64,000 nucleotides of DNA from an uncultured Paracoccaceae bacterium (GTDB taxonomy: Bacteria > Pseudomonadota > Alphaproteobacteria > Rhodobacterales > Rhodobacteraceae): assembly GCA_947496605.1 (NCBI GenBank), contig CANMDF010000001.1, forward strand, positions 248,001 to 312,000, read 5' to 3'. The notes beneath the pieces were generated by a model. That model worked only from the letters and a program-made list of their open reading frames with translations, was not told the DNA's origin and did not search any database. Made by a program: the position numbers and the translations under genes. The stretch's first letter is position 1. Each line of letters opens with the position of its first letter. Shown piece after piece: positions 52,091 to 61,713 of this stretch.

Positions 52091-53139
52091 AACTAAGCGA
52101 TTTTGATTTTGATCTGCCCGAGCAGCTGATTGCAACACGGCCCGCGCGTCCGCGATCTTCGGCGCGGTTGTTGTTGGCGCAAGGTGCCGCAATTGCTGAT
52201 CGGATCGTCAATCAACTGCCTGATATTCTGCAACCGGGCGACCGTTTGATCCTGAATGATACAAAGGTGATCCCCGCGCGGCTATTTGGTTTGCGACATC
52301 GGTCCGGTGACGCAGGTGATACGGCCGCCAAGATGGATGTCACCCTGCTGGAACCGCGTGCTGATGGCAGTTGGTCTGCGCTGATCAAGCCGTTGAAAAA
52401 AGTTCGAGACGGCGAAGTGATCGTTTTTTCTGATGCGCTCAGTGCGGAGGTGGTTGGTCGTGGCGATGGGCAAGGGTATCTGGCGTTCAATCTACAAGGC
52501 GATGATTTTGACGCCGCACTGAATGCTGTGGGCGCGATGCCATTGCCGCCTTATATCGCAGGCAAGAGGCCTGCAGATGAAGCTGACAAACAAGACTACC
52601 AAACCTATTGGGCGCGTAACACCGGTGCTGTGGCTGCACCGACCGCATCGTTGCATTTCGATGGCCCGCTGTTAGAGGCGCTGGCTGCGCGTGGTGTGCA
52701 GTTTACCCATGTCACTTTACATGTCGGTGCCGGAACATTCCTACCCGTCAAAGTTGATGATGTGCGCGATCACAAAATGCATGCCGAGTGGGGTGAAGTT
52801 ACGGCGCAAGCCGCCGCAGAGATGAACGCGACCAAAGCTGCGGGGAACCGCGTGATCCCGGTAGGCACCACCGCGTTGCGATTGATCGAGAGTGCCGCAC
52901 AAAATGGAATAATGCAGCCTTGGAAAGGGCCCACAGATATATTCATCACGCCAGGGTTTGCGTTTCAGATTGCAGACGGCTTGATGACGAATTTTCACCT
53001 GCCAAAGTCTACCTTGATGATGCTGGTCTCTGCGTTGATGGGAACGGATCAAATACGCGCGATTTATGATCACGCGATCGCGGGAAAATACCGTTTTTTT
53101 TCATACGGAGACAGCTCGCTTTTGTTGCCCGATCAATAG
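52087..53139 (+). CDS. queA: S-adenosylmethionine:tRNA ribosyltransferase-isomerase
   Basis: Transfers ribosyl from SAM to preQ1-tRNA to make epoxyqueuosine. The 350-residue protein starts [21 protein letters not shown] and has [41 protein letters not shown] and [11 protein letters not shown], which are all QueA signatures. It overlaps the upstream AsmA-like gene by 4 nt, so it is translated with it, although no functional link is known. tgt, the preceding pathway step, is at 21846. Confidence 0.95.
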   Translation: MKLSDFDFDLPEQLIATRPARPRSSARLLLAQGAAIADRIVNQLPDILQPGDRLILNDTKVIPARLFGLRHRSGDAGDTAAKMDVTLLEPRADGSWSALIKPLKKVRDGEVIVFSDALSAEVVGRGDGQGYLAFNLQGDDFDAALNAVGAMPLPPYIAGKRPADEADKQDYQTYWARNTGAVAAPTASLHFDGPLLEALAARGVQFTHVTLHVGAGTFLPVKVDDVRDHKMHAEWGEVTAQAAAEMNATKAAGNRVIPVGTTALRLIESAAQNGIMQPWKGPTDIFITPGFAFQIADGLMTNFHLPKSTLMMLVSALMGTDQIRAIYDHAIAGKYRFFSYGDSSLLLPDQ

Positions 53140-53234
53140 GGCGCAAACGCGCGAGACGTGGTCGCTAATGTGTGATGAAATCTAAACAGAATCGTGCCAT
53201 TGCACGTTTCTGTTTCGGGCTGAAAGGGCGCGTC

Positions 53235-54506
53235 ATGTTCCAGGTATTTGCGGGCTCTTGGGCTTTGTTTGTTGGCATGTTCATGCTGATGGTTGGCAAC
53301 GGTCTGCAAGGCACCTTGCTGGGTCTGCGGGGCGAGGCCGAAGGGTTTAGCACATTCGCGTTGTCCATCGTGATGTCAGCCTATTTCCTAGGGTTCCTGT
53401 TCAGTTCGCGCTACACCCCCGAGCTGATCCGCAGAGTTGGCCATGTGCGGGTTTTCGCAGCCCTTGGGTCTATGGTTTCGGCGGTTCTGATCGCTTATCC
53501 GGTCTTGGTTGATCCATGGGCGTGGACCGTTGGCCGTGTCATTATCGGGTTTTGCTTTTGTGGCGTCTACATCACCGCGGAAAGCTGGTTGAATGATGCG
53601 TCTAGCAATGAAAACCGCGGTAAGTCCCTCTCGCTTTATATGATCGTGCAAATGGCGGGGATCGTCTTTGCCCAGTGGATTGTCAGCCAGGGTGATGTCT
53701 CTGGCTACATCCTGTTCATCATCCCTTCGATTTTGGTGTCATTGGCCTTTGCCCCTGTACTGCTGTCCGTCAAACCGATGCCGGCATTTGAAACCTCAAA
53801 GCCCATGAAACTGCGCGATGTTGTCAAAGCATCGCCTTTGGCTTGTGTGGGGATGTTTATGCTGGGCGGCGTGTTCTCGGCACAGTTCGGTATGTCTGCG
53901 GTTTATGGCAGCCGGGTCGGGCTGACTGTTGGTGAAATCTCACTATTTGTATCTGCGATTTATGTGGCGGCGTTGGTGCTGCAATATCCGATCGGGTGGC
54001 TGTCAGACCGGATGGACCGGCGTGTCCTCATCGTTTGGGTTTCGCTGTTGGGTGCGGCGGGATCAATGATCGCTTTTCTGTTGCCCGGCTATTTCTTCCT
54101 TATCCTGCTAAGCGGGGCGATTGTTGGCGGTACATCGAACCCGCTTTATGCGCTGTTGATCGCCTATCTCAACGACTATCTTGAAAAAGAAGACATGGCA
54201 GCTGCATCTGGCGGGCTGCTCTTTATCAACGGCATTGGCGCAATCATGGGTCCGTTGATCGTTGGCTTTATGATGGATGTGATCGGCAATAACGGCTTTT
54301 GGTTATTCACGGCCGTTCTGATGGCTGCAGTTGGTTTTTACGGTATGTACCGCGCGACCCAGCGTAGTCGTGATGACTTGCTTGAGGGCGATGCAGTGCC
54401 ATATGCGCCAGTCTCGGCCGCCTCGACACCTATTGCAGCAGAACTAGCACAAGAGGTCTACATAGAAGAAGAAGCAGCCATGGAAGAAGAAGGGGCAGCA
54501 AGCTAG
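53235..54506 (+). CDS. MFS transporter
   Basis: A 423-residue major facilitator with twelve hydrophobic segments. The N-terminal half has GNGLQGTLLGLRGEAEGFS and an SSRYTPELIRRVGHVRVFA loop (MFS motif A-like); the C-terminal half has GWLSDRMDRRVLIV (motif A) and ends in an acidic Glu-rich tail (EEEAAMEEEG). This branch resembles the YcaD/DHA-like group; the substrate is unknown. The ATG at 53235 has AAGGG upstream; an in-frame start at 53172 would add a basic extension and is less likely. Confidence 0.88.
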   Translation: MFQVFAGSWALFVGMFMLMVGNGLQGTLLGLRGEAEGFSTFALSIVMSAYFLGFLFSSRYTPELIRRVGHVRVFAALGSMVSAVLIAYPVLVDPWAWTVGRVIIGFCFCGVYITAESWLNDASSNENRGKSLSLYMIVQMAGIVFAQWIVSQGDVSGYILFIIPSILVSLAFAPVLLSVKPMPAFETSKPMKLRDVVKASPLACVGMFMLGGVFSAQFGMSAVYGSRVGLTVGEISLFVSAIYVAALVLQYPIGWLSDRMDRRVLIVWVSLLGAAGSMIAFLLPGYFFLILLSGAIVGGTSNPLYALLIAYLNDYLEKEDMAAASGGLLFINGIGAIMGPLIVGFMMDVIGNNGFWLFTAVLMAAVGFYGMYRATQRSRDDLLEGDAVPYAPVSAASTPIAAELAQEVYIEEEAAMEEEGAAS

Positions 54507-54637
54507 TTCCCGCCCTAGGGTCACTGCAAATGTCATTTGGAAGGATCAAGTGACCTGCAAGGCAATCTAAGCACTTGTCAGACATGAATTTGTCTGGTTG
54601 CAATAGCACAAGAGGTATCCGACCAAGGAGCAGTGCA

Positions 54638-55219
54638 GTGGTCACCCCTGATGAGGTTTTAGCGTTCTGGCTGGATGAATCTACGCCAGCTGATTGGTAC
54701 AAGTCCGACCCTGCATTCGATGCAACGATCAGGGATCGGTTTGAAGCGACGTGGCAAGATGCGACCGAGGGCGCCCTTGGGCTTTGGCTGACATATCCTT
54801 CGGGTACTTTGGCTTATATTATCCTGACCGACCAATTTCCGCGCAACATGTTCCGTGAGAGCGGCAAGGCGTTCTCAACCGACAGTTTGGCACTGGCAGC
54901 AGCCAAGATGGCCGTTGATCGCAAATGGGATCTCAAAATTGATGAACCAGCGCGGCAGTTTTTCTATCTGCCGCTGATGCATGCCGAAAACCTGTGTGAT
55001 CAAGATCGGGCTGTGCGGTTGATCCATACCCGGATGCCAAAAGATGGCGACAGCAACCGGGATCACGCCTGTGCGCACCGTGCGGTCATCCGTGATTTTG
55101 GACGCTTTCCTTACCGTAATGATGCTTTGGGGCGGAAAACGACAACCGCTGAACAGGCTTTTTTGGACGCTGGCGGCTATGGTGCGGCAATTCGCGCGCA
55201 ACAATCGGCAGCAAAATAA
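54638..55219 (+). CDS. DUF924 family protein
   Basis: A 193-residue protein of the DUF924 family. Motifs are EVLAFWLDESTPADWYKSD, LILTDQFPRNMFR-type ILTDQFPRNMFRESG, QFFYLPLMHAE and DFGRFPYRNDALGR. A GTG at 54638 with AAGGAG 7 nt upstream is chosen over an ATG at 54575 that lacks a binding site. The function is unknown; the fold is predicted helical (TPR-like in some relatives). Confidence 0.82.
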   Translation: MVTPDEVLAFWLDESTPADWYKSDPAFDATIRDRFEATWQDATEGALGLWLTYPSGTLAYIILTDQFPRNMFRESGKAFSTDSLALAAAKMAVDRKWDLKIDEPARQFFYLPLMHAENLCDQDRAVRLIHTRMPKDGDSNRDHACAHRAVIRDFGRFPYRNDALGRKTTTAEQAFLDAGGYGAAIRAQQSAAK

Positions 55220-55283
55220 GGGCGTTTGCGTCTATCGGGTAGCTGATATGACCTAAGGTCACTAGAGATCGCTTCAAAAGTAG

Positions 55284-55300
55284 TTTAGTGTTCAACTAAA
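55284..55300. promoter_or_regulatory. Palindrome upstream of lpdA
   Basis: TTTAGT-GTTCA-ACTAAA, a perfect 6-bp-arm inverted repeat, lies 23 bp before the lpdA ATG. A possible repressor operator. Confidence 0.35.
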
Positions 55301-55322
55301 TTAAGAACTGGAGGGCCACCGC

Positions 55323-56717
55323 ATGGCTGCGCATAACTTTGATCTTGTTGTAATCGGTGCTGGACCGGGCGGTTACGTCGCCGCAATCCGCGGTGCCCAG
55401 CTTGGCATGAAGGTCGCGATCGTTGAGCGCGAGCATCTGGGGGGCATCTGCCTAAACTGGGGCTGTATCCCTACGAAAGCGATGCTGCGGTCATCTGAAG
55501 TATTCCACCTGATGCAACGCGCCAAGGAATTCGGCCTCAAGGCAACCGGTGTTGATTATGATCTGGACGCCGTTGTAAAACGCAGCCGCGGTGTTGCTGG
55601 CCAACTTTCGGGTGGTATTGGGCACCTGATGAAGAAGAACAAAGTAACTGTCTTTATGGGCGAAGCCACGATCCCTGCCAAAGGTAAAGTTGCCGTCAAA
55701 GGCGACAAAGGCACCGACGATCTAACAGCCAAGAACATCGTGCTGGCCACAGGTGCTCGGGCACGTGAATTGCCGGGACTTGAGGCTGATGGTGATTTGG
55801 TATGGACATATAAGCACGCACTAGAGCCCAAGAAGATGCCAAAGAAACTTCTGGTGATCGGCTCGGGCGCGATTGGGATCGAATTTGCGAGCTTCTATAA
55901 CACGCTTGGCGCTGACACGACTGTAGTCGAGGTCATGGACCGCGTGCTGCCGGTTGAAGACGCTGAAATATCGGCCTTTGCCAAGAAGCAATTCGTGAAG
56001 CAAGGTATGAAGATCATGGAGAAATCCATGGTCAAGCAGCTTGATCGCGGCAAAGGCAAAGTCACCGCGCATATCGAGACAGGCGGCAAGACCGAGAAGA
56101 TGGAGTTTGATACTGTCATCTCTGCTGTCGGTATTGTGGGTAACGTCGAAGGCCTTGGTCTGGAAGAACTGGGCGTCAAGATTGACCGCACACATGTGGT
56201 CACTGACGAATTCTGCCGTACGGGTGTCGAGGGGCTTTATGCCATCGGTGACATCGCAGGTGCGCCTTGGTTGGCCCACAAAGCCAGCCACGAAGGCGTG
56301 ATGGTCGCTGACCTGATCGCTGGCAAGCATGCACATCCGGTCAAGCCCGAGACGATTGCCGGTTGCACTTATTGCCACCCGCAAGTGGCGTCCGTTGGTT
56401 ATTCCGAAGCGAAGGCCAAAGAGCTGGGCTATGACATCAAGGTTGGTCGCTTTCCCTTTATCGGTAATGGTAAGGCAATCGCATTGGGCGAACCTGAGGG
56501 CATGATCAAAACGGTCTTTGACGCCAAAACCGGCGAGCTTTTGGGTGCACATATGGTGGGCGCGGAAGTGACGGAACTGATCCAAGGCTATGTCGTCGGG
56601 CGTCAGTTGGAAACAACAGAAGAAGATTTGATGAACACAGTCTTCCCGCACCCAACACTGTCAGAAATGATGCATGAAAGCGTGCTCGATGCCTATGACC
56701 GCGTTATTCATATGTAA
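55323..56717 (+). CDS. lpdA: Dihydrolipoyl dehydrogenase
   Basis: FAD disulfide oxidoreductase, the E3 subunit of 2-oxo acid dehydrogenases and partner of the glycine-cleavage system. In 464 residues it has the FAD dinucleotide motif GAGPGGY, the redox-active pair C43/C48 (GGICLNWGCIP), the NAD motif IGSGAIGIE, and the C-terminal H443/E448 (HPTLSEMMHE). It stands alone, as often in Rhodobacteraceae for a second lpd, with no E1/E2 genes adjacent. GGAGGG lies before the ATG. Confidence 0.95.
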   Translation: MAAHNFDLVVIGAGPGGYVAAIRGAQLGMKVAIVEREHLGGICLNWGCIPTKAMLRSSEVFHLMQRAKEFGLKATGVDYDLDAVVKRSRGVAGQLSGGIGHLMKKNKVTVFMGEATIPAKGKVAVKGDKGTDDLTAKNIVLATGARARELPGLEADGDLVWTYKHALEPKKMPKKLLVIGSGAIGIEFASFYNTLGADTTVVEVMDRVLPVEDAEISAFAKKQFVKQGMKIMEKSMVKQLDRGKGKVTAHIETGGKTEKMEFDTVISAVGIVGNVEGLGLEELGVKIDRTHVVTDEFCRTGVEGLYAIGDIAGAPWLAHKASHEGVMVADLIAGKHAHPVKPETIAGCTYCHPQVASVGYSEAKAKELGYDIKVGRFPFIGNGKAIALGEPEGMIKTVFDAKTGELLGAHMVGAEVTELIQGYVVGRQLETTEEDLMNTVFPHPTLSEMMHESVLDAYDRVIHM

Positions 56718-56747
56718 GGTGGATTAATTTCATCGGATTGACTGCTT

Positions 56748-56770
56748 GGGCCTGCCTTTTTGGTGGGCCC
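56748..56770 (+). terminator. Weak terminator after lpdA
   Basis: GGGCC (56748-56752) and GGCCC (56766-56770) form a short stem with TTT following. Modest strength. Confidence 0.5.
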
Positions 56771-56808
56771 TTTGCGTTTGGTCGCAAAACAAAATTTATT
56801 TTCCATAT

Positions 56809-56823
56809 GTTCCTTAAATGTTC
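56809..56823 (+). promoter_or_regulatory. LexA (SOS) box upstream of uvrA
   Basis: GTTC-CTTAAAT-GTTC is a perfect match to the alphaproteobacterial LexA site GTTC-N7-GTTC, 63 bp before the uvrA ATG, in an AT-rich promoter region. Confidence 0.88.
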
Positions 56824-56886
56824 TATTAATCCATTGGACCCACCTCTGCCGTGGCTTATGTGCTGTGACAGACCAAAGGATTGATC

Positions 56887-59745
56887 ATGGCTGAGCTGAA
56901 GAACATCGAAGTGCGCGGCGCGCGTGAGCATAACCTCAAGAACATCGATGTGGATATTCCGCGCGATCAATTGGTGGTTATCACTGGGCTTTCAGGGTCC
57001 GGCAAGTCTTCGCTGGCCTTTGATACGATCTATGCCGAAGGGCAGCGCCGCTATGTGGAATCGCTGTCGGCCTATGCGCGACAGTTTTTGGATATGATGG
57101 AAAAGCCTGACGTCGACCATATTTCCGGTCTGTCGCCAGCGATCTCGATTGAGCAAAAGACGACTTCCAAGAACCCTCGCTCAACCGTTGGCACAATTAC
57201 CGAGATTTACGACTATATGCGTTTGCTGTTCGCCCGCGCAGGAACACCATATAGCCCAGCGACTGGTTTGCCGATTGAGGCCCAGCAAGTGCAGGACATG
57301 GTTGACCGCGCTATGACGCTGGAAGAGGGGACGCGCGGCTATCTGCTCGCCCCGATTATTCGCGACCGTAAGGGTGAGTACCGCAAAGAGTTTTTGGAAC
57401 TGCGCAAGCAAGGCTTTCAACGGGTGAAGGTTGATGGCGAATTCTATGAGCTGGATGAACCACCGACGCTGGACAAGAAATTTCGCCACGACATTGATGT
57501 GGTCGTCGACCGGATTGTCGTGCGCGAAGGGCTTGAGACACGGCTTGCAGATAGTTTCCGTACGGCATTGGATTTGGCTGACGGCATTGCGATCTTAGAG
57601 ACAGCCCCGGCTGAGGGTGACCCTGAGCGCCTGACATTTTCTGAGAATTTCGCCTGTCCCGTGTCAGGCTTTACGATCCCTGAAATTGAACCGCGTCTGT
57701 TTTCCTTCAACGCGCCCTTTGGTGCGTGCCCATCTTGCGACGGTTTGGGGGTTGAGTTGTTCTTTGACGAACAACTGGTCGTCCCGGATGTCACGCTGAA
57801 GATCGCTGATGGTGCGTTGGCCCCATGGCGCAAAGGCAAATCCCCGTATTTCCTGCAAACGATTGAGGCGATTGCCAAGCACTATGGCTTTAATAAAAAC
57901 GCCCGCTGGAAAGACCTTGATCCAAAGGTGCAGCAGGTATTCCTGCGCGGTTCTGGCAAAGAAGAGATCAAGTTCCGCTATGACGAAGGTGGGCGTGTCT
58001 ATCAGGTTGAACGCGCTTTTGAAGGCGTGATCCCGAATATGGAACGCCGCTATCGCGAAACCGACAGCAACTGGATCCGCGAAGAGTTTGAGAATTATCA
58101 GAACAACCGCAACTGCGGCACCTGTGGCGGCTATCGCCTGCGCGAAGAAGCATTGGCGGTCAAGATCGGGGGCTTGCATGTCGGTCAGATCGTGCAGATG
58201 TCGATCAAAGAAGCATATGATTGGTGCACAGAGGTGCCCGAAAGCTTAACAAAACAGAAGAATGAGATTGCCCAAGCGATCTTGAAAGAGATCCGCGAAC
58301 GGTTGGGGTTTCTAAACAATGTTGGTCTTGAGTATCTGACATTGTCCCGCAACTCCGGCACATTGTCAGGTGGTGAAAGCCAACGGATCAGGCTCGCCAG
58401 TCAGATTGGATCGGGCCTACAGGGGGTTCTTTACGTGCTGGATGAACCATCAATCGGTTTGCACCAGCGCGATAACGACCGTTTGCTGACAACGCTGAAG
58501 AACCTGCGTGATCAGGGGAATACCGTGATTGTGGTCGAGCATGATGAAGAGGCGATCCGCGAGGCCGATTATGTCTTTGATATTGGACCGGGTGCTGGCG
58601 TGCATGGTGGCCAGGTGGTGGCCAAAGGTACCCCCCAAGAGATTATGGCGACCAAAGGGTCGATCACTGGTGAGTATCTGACGGGCACGCGCGAAATCGA
58701 GGTGCCTGCCAAACGTCGTAAGGGCAAAGGCAAGAAGCTGACTGTGGTCAAGGCTACAGGGAATAATCTGCAGAACGTAACGGCAGATTTTCCTTTGCAG
58801 AAATTTGTTTGTGTCACGGGTGTCTCGGGTGGTGGTAAATCTACACTGACAATTGAGACGTTGTTCAAGAACGCTTCAATGAAGCTGAACGGCGCCCGGC
58901 AAACGCCGGGCCCTTGTGAGACGATCAAAGGGTTCGAGCATCTTGATAAGGTGATTGATATCGATCAACGCCCCATTGGGCGCACGCCGCGGTCGAACCC
59001 CGCGACCTATACGGGCGCCTTTACCCCGATCCGCGAATGGTTTGCAGGCATGCCAGAGGCAAAGGCGCGGGGTTATAAGCCCGGTCGCTTTAGTTTCAAC
59101 GTCAAAGGCGGCCGCTGCGAAGCCTGTCAGGGTGACGGCGTGATCAAGATCGAAATGCACTTTTTGCCCGATGTCTATGTGACCTGTGAGACCTGCAAAG
59201 GTGCGCGTTATAACCGCGAAACACTGGAGATTAAGTTCAAGGGCAAATCCATCGCTGATGTGCTGGATATGACCGTCGAAGACGCGCAGACGTTTTTTAC
59301 GGCTGTGCCGTCAATCCGGTCCAAAATGGATGCGCTGATGCGGGTCGGTTTGGGTTATATCAAGGTTGGCCAGCAGGCGACGACATTATCCGGTGGCGAG
59401 GCCCAGCGGGTGAAACTGAGTAAAGAACTTGCGCGGCAATCTACCGGGCGGACTTTGTACATTCTTGATGAGCCAACGACGGGTCTGCATTTTGAAGATG
59501 TGCGTAAGCTGTTGGAAGTACTGCATGAATTGGTAGATCAAGGGAACTCGGTCATTGTGATCGAGCATAACTTGGACGTTGTCAAAACCGCCGATCATAT
59601 TATCGATATTGGTCCTGAAGGCGGTGATGGCGGCGGCCGGATTGTCGCCACTGGTACGCCAGAGCAGGTGGCTGAAGCGGAAGACAGTCATACGGGGCGG
59701 TATCTGAAAGAGATGTTGAACGCGCGGTCCGTCGCGGCGGAGTAG
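56887..59745 (+). CDS. uvrA: Excinuclease ABC subunit A
   Basis: Damage-recognition ATPase of nucleotide excision repair. The 952-residue protein has two ABC ATPase modules: the first with Walker [15 protein letters not shown] (31-44) and the ABC signature [12 protein letters not shown]; the second with GVSGGGKST and [11 protein letters not shown]. Zinc modules show CPSCDG, CGTCGG and CEACQGDG...[16 protein letters not shown] lies before the ATG at 56887. A LexA box upstream puts it under SOS control. Confidence 0.97.
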   Translation: MAELKNIEVRGAREHNLKNIDVDIPRDQLVVITGLSGSGKSSLAFDTIYAEGQRRYVESLSAYARQFLDMMEKPDVDHISGLSPAISIEQKTTSKNPRSTVGTITEIYDYMRLLFARAGTPYSPATGLPIEAQQVQDMVDRAMTLEEGTRGYLLAPIIRDRKGEYRKEFLELRKQGFQRVKVDGEFYELDEPPTLDKKFRHDIDVVVDRIVVREGLETRLADSFRTALDLADGIAILETAPAEGDPERLTFSENFACPVSGFTIPEIEPRLFSFNAPFGACPSCDGLGVELFFDEQLVVPDVTLKIADGALAPWRKGKSPYFLQTIEAIAKHYGFNKNARWKDLDPKVQQVFLRGSGKEEIKFRYDEGGRVYQVERAFEGVIPNMERRYRETDSNWIREEFENYQNNRNCGTCGGYRLREEALAVKIGGLHVGQIVQMSIKEAYDWCTEVPESLTKQKNEIAQAILKEIRERLGFLNNVGLEYLTLSRNSGTLSGGESQRIRLASQIGSGLQGVLYVLDEPSIGLHQRDNDRLLTTLKNLRDQGNTVIVVEHDEEAIREADYVFDIGPGAGVHGGQVVAKGTPQEIMATKGSITGEYLTGTREIEVPAKRRKGKGKKLTVVKATGNNLQNVTADFPLQKFVCVTGVSGGGKSTLTIETLFKNASMKLNGARQTPGPCETIKGFEHLDKVIDIDQRPIGRTPRSNPATYTGAFTPIREWFAGMPEAKARGYKPGRFSFNVKGGRCEACQGDGVIKIEMHFLPDVYVTCETCKGARYNRETLEIKFKGKSIADVLDMTVEDAQTFFTAVPSIRSKMDALMRVGLGYIKVGQQATTLSGGEAQRVKLSKELARQSTGRTLYILDEPTTGLHFEDVRKLLEVLHELVDQGNSVIVIEHNLDVVKTADHIIDIGPEGGDGGGRIVATGTPEQVAEAEDSHTGRYLKEMLNARSVAAE

Positions 59746-59805
59746 GGCTGCAAAATGCCAGAATTTTGCAGCCGCCTCCGGCGGAAGTTTGAGTGGACAT
59801 AGAAA
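59746..59805 (+). repeat. Post-uvrA hairpin plus GGACATAGAAA-type tail (copy 3)
   Basis: An 11-bp perfect hairpin (GGCTGCAAAAT/ATTTTGCAGCC, 59746-59756 and 59763-59773) is followed by a CCGCC-TCC-GGCGG palindrome (59772-59784) and the tail CGGAAGTTTGAG then TGGACATAGAAA (59782-59805). The hairpin may end uvrA transcription. Confidence 0.6.
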
Positions 59806-59806
59806 A

Positions 59807-60673
59807 TCAGGGGCGGGTGCGTTTTTCAAACCGCGGCAGCATGGCTGAGAAGTCCTTTCCGGTGCCGTTTTCCCGTTCCACAAATTCAGCGTAAAGGTCG
59901 CGTGCGGCTTGCCCCATTGGCGTATCTGCGTCTGCAGCCTCTGCCGCCATTTGGCTAAGGTTCAAGTCTTTGAGCATCAGTTCGGCCGCAAAACCGGGTT
60001 GATAGCCGTTGTCGGCGGGGCTTTGTGGTCCTACGCCGGGGGCGGGGCAATAGGCGTTCATCGACCAGGAATAGCCCGATGATGTGCTCACCACATCGAA
60101 CATCGCCTGTCGGTCCAACCCGAGTTTGTCTGCCAGAACGAAAGCCTCTGATGTGGCAATCATCGTGACCCCAAGGATCATATTGTTGCAGATTTTGGCG
60201 GCCTGACCATTGCCCGCATCACCACAATGCACTGCCTTCTGACCCATGATATCGAACAGCGGCTGTACGGCTGTGAAAGCCTCGGGTGTGCCGCCTGCCA
60301 TGAAGGTAAGCGTCCCGTTTGTGGCCCCTCCGATACCGCCAGACACAGGCGCGTCGACGGCAGCGAGACCTGCTGCTTTGGCTTGCGCCGCCACAGCGCG
60401 TGCGCTTTCGACGTCAACGGTTGAGCAGTCCAAGTGGATAGCACCGGCTTTCATTGCGGGGTGAATATCTTGGGCGACCGCGCGCAGAATGTCGCCGTTT
60501 GGCAGCATTGTGATAACCACATCGGCGTCTTTTGCGGCCTCAGCTGCACTCGTGGTAAGGGACAACGATGCTGGTGTTGCGATAGTGTCGAACCCTATGA
60601 CATCATGTATCTTGGCCAGATTGGCAGCCATCGGTCCGCCCATATTCCCCAGCCCAATAAAACCAATTCTCAT
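59807..60673 (-). CDS. mmsB: 3-hydroxyisobutyrate dehydrogenase
   Basis: Oxidises 3-hydroxyisobutyrate to methylmalonate semialdehyde in valine breakdown. The 288-residue protein has the NAD-binding RIGFIGLGNMGGPMA at its start, the substrate-binding DAPVSGGIGGATNGTL, the catalytic lysine in GNGQAAKICNNMI, and KDLNLSQMAAE. AAGGA is 6 nt before the ATG at 60673. The start overlaps the hydrolase gene upstream by 4 nt (ATGA). Confidence 0.93.
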   Translation of the reverse strand: MRIGFIGLGNMGGPMAANLAKIHDVIGFDTIATPASLSLTTSAAEAAKDADVVITMLPNGDILRAVAQDIHPAMKAGAIHLDCSTVDVESARAVAAQAKAAGLAAVDAPVSGGIGGATNGTLTFMAGGTPEAFTAVQPLFDIMGQKAVHCGDAGNGQAAKICNNMILGVTMIATSEAFVLADKLGLDRQAMFDVVSTSSGYSWSMNAYCPAPGVGPQSPADNGYQPGFAAELMLKDLNLSQMAAEAADADTPMGQAARDLYAEFVERENGTGKDFSAMLPRFEKRTRP

Positions 60674-61713
60674 GTGGTGTCCTTCCATTCTAGCGCGTCT
60701 TTCCCCAAGTTGCTGGTCATTTGTGCCACCTGTGTATCTTGAACACAGTCCCAACTTTGGTGTTGCCATTTCGGCGCACGGTCTCGGTCGATGATTGCCG
60801 CGCGTATGCCTTCGATAAAGTCACCTTGTGCGACGCAGCGATAGGTAAAGCGAAACTCGCGATCAAGCGCGTGTTCGATGCCATCATCGGTGCGGGCCGC
60901 GCGGATGATCTGGATTGCCGTTGCCATTGCCAGCGGCGCATTGCGGCGCATCAGTTTGAGAGCCTGCGCAGAGACCGGCCCGGTCGCTTTTTCTAAGCCA
61001 TGGCCAATATCTGTGAGCCTGTCAGCACCGAACGACAAATCAATCTCGTCTTGCCAAGCGGCAAGTCGTGCCGTCGGCTCCGTCGTGCGGGCGTCAGTCA
61101 CTGCTTTGGCAGCGCCATCTGCCATGAGTTCGGCTTTCAGGTCAGCCCAGTTTTCCTGCGGAATAAAATGATCAGCAAAGCCTGCATAGATCGCGTCGCC
61201 GGCATCCATGCGGTCTCCGGTTAGTCCCAGATATTCCCCACAGTGACCGGGTGCTCTTGCGAGGATCAATGAGCCGCCTACGTCTGGCACCAAACCTATC
61301 GTGCATTCGGGCATCGCAATTTGGCTATCGGTGCAGACGATCCGGTGGGATGCATGGCAGCCGACACCAACGCCACCGCCCATCGTGAACCCATGTAGAA
61401 AGGTGACGATGGGCTTGGGGTAGTTAAACAGTTTCGCATTCAGCTGATATTCATCCCGCCAGAATCGGCGACCGTAATCATAATCGCCCCGCTGTCCCGA
61501 AGCGTACATCTCCGCAATGTCACCACCCGAACAAAATGCCCGGTCACCGGCGCCGTCAACGATGATGAGTGCAATCGCATTATTGTCACGCCAGCTATCC
61601 AATGCCTGTTCAATCGCAAGCAGCATGTCCCATGTCAGGGCGTTCAGCGCCTTGGGTCGGTTCAGTGTGATATGGCCTGCATGCCCTGATTGCCGAATGA
61701 TTACTTCTGTCAT
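60670..61713 (-). CDS. 3-hydroxyisobutyryl-CoA hydrolase (enoyl-CoA hydratase family)
   Basis: Crotonase-fold enzyme of 347 residues, longer than plain hydratases, as is usual for 3-hydroxyisobutyryl-CoA hydrolases. Signatures: NRPKALNALTWDML, FCSGGDIAEMYASG (oxyanion hole), FLHGFTMGGGVGVG and MPECTIGLVPDVGGS with the catalytic Glu. It sits between isobutyryl-CoA dehydrogenase and mmsB, with 4-nt overlaps on both sides, which fits its place in valine degradation. Confidence 0.9.
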   Translation of the reverse strand: MTEVIIRQSGHAGHITLNRPKALNALTWDMLLAIEQALDSWRDNNAIALIIVDGAGDRAFCSGGDIAEMYASGQRGDYDYGRRFWRDEYQLNAKLFNYPKPIVTFLHGFTMGGGVGVGCHASHRIVCTDSQIAMPECTIGLVPDVGGSLILARAPGHCGEYLGLTGDRMDAGDAIYAGFADHFIPQENWADLKAELMADGAAKAVTDARTTEPTARLAAWQDEIDLSFGADRLTDIGHGLEKATGPVSAQALKLMRRNAPLAMATAIQIIRAARTDDGIEHALDREFRFTYRCVAQGDFIEGIRAAIIDRDRAPKWQHQSWDCVQDTQVAQMTSNLGKDALEWKDTT

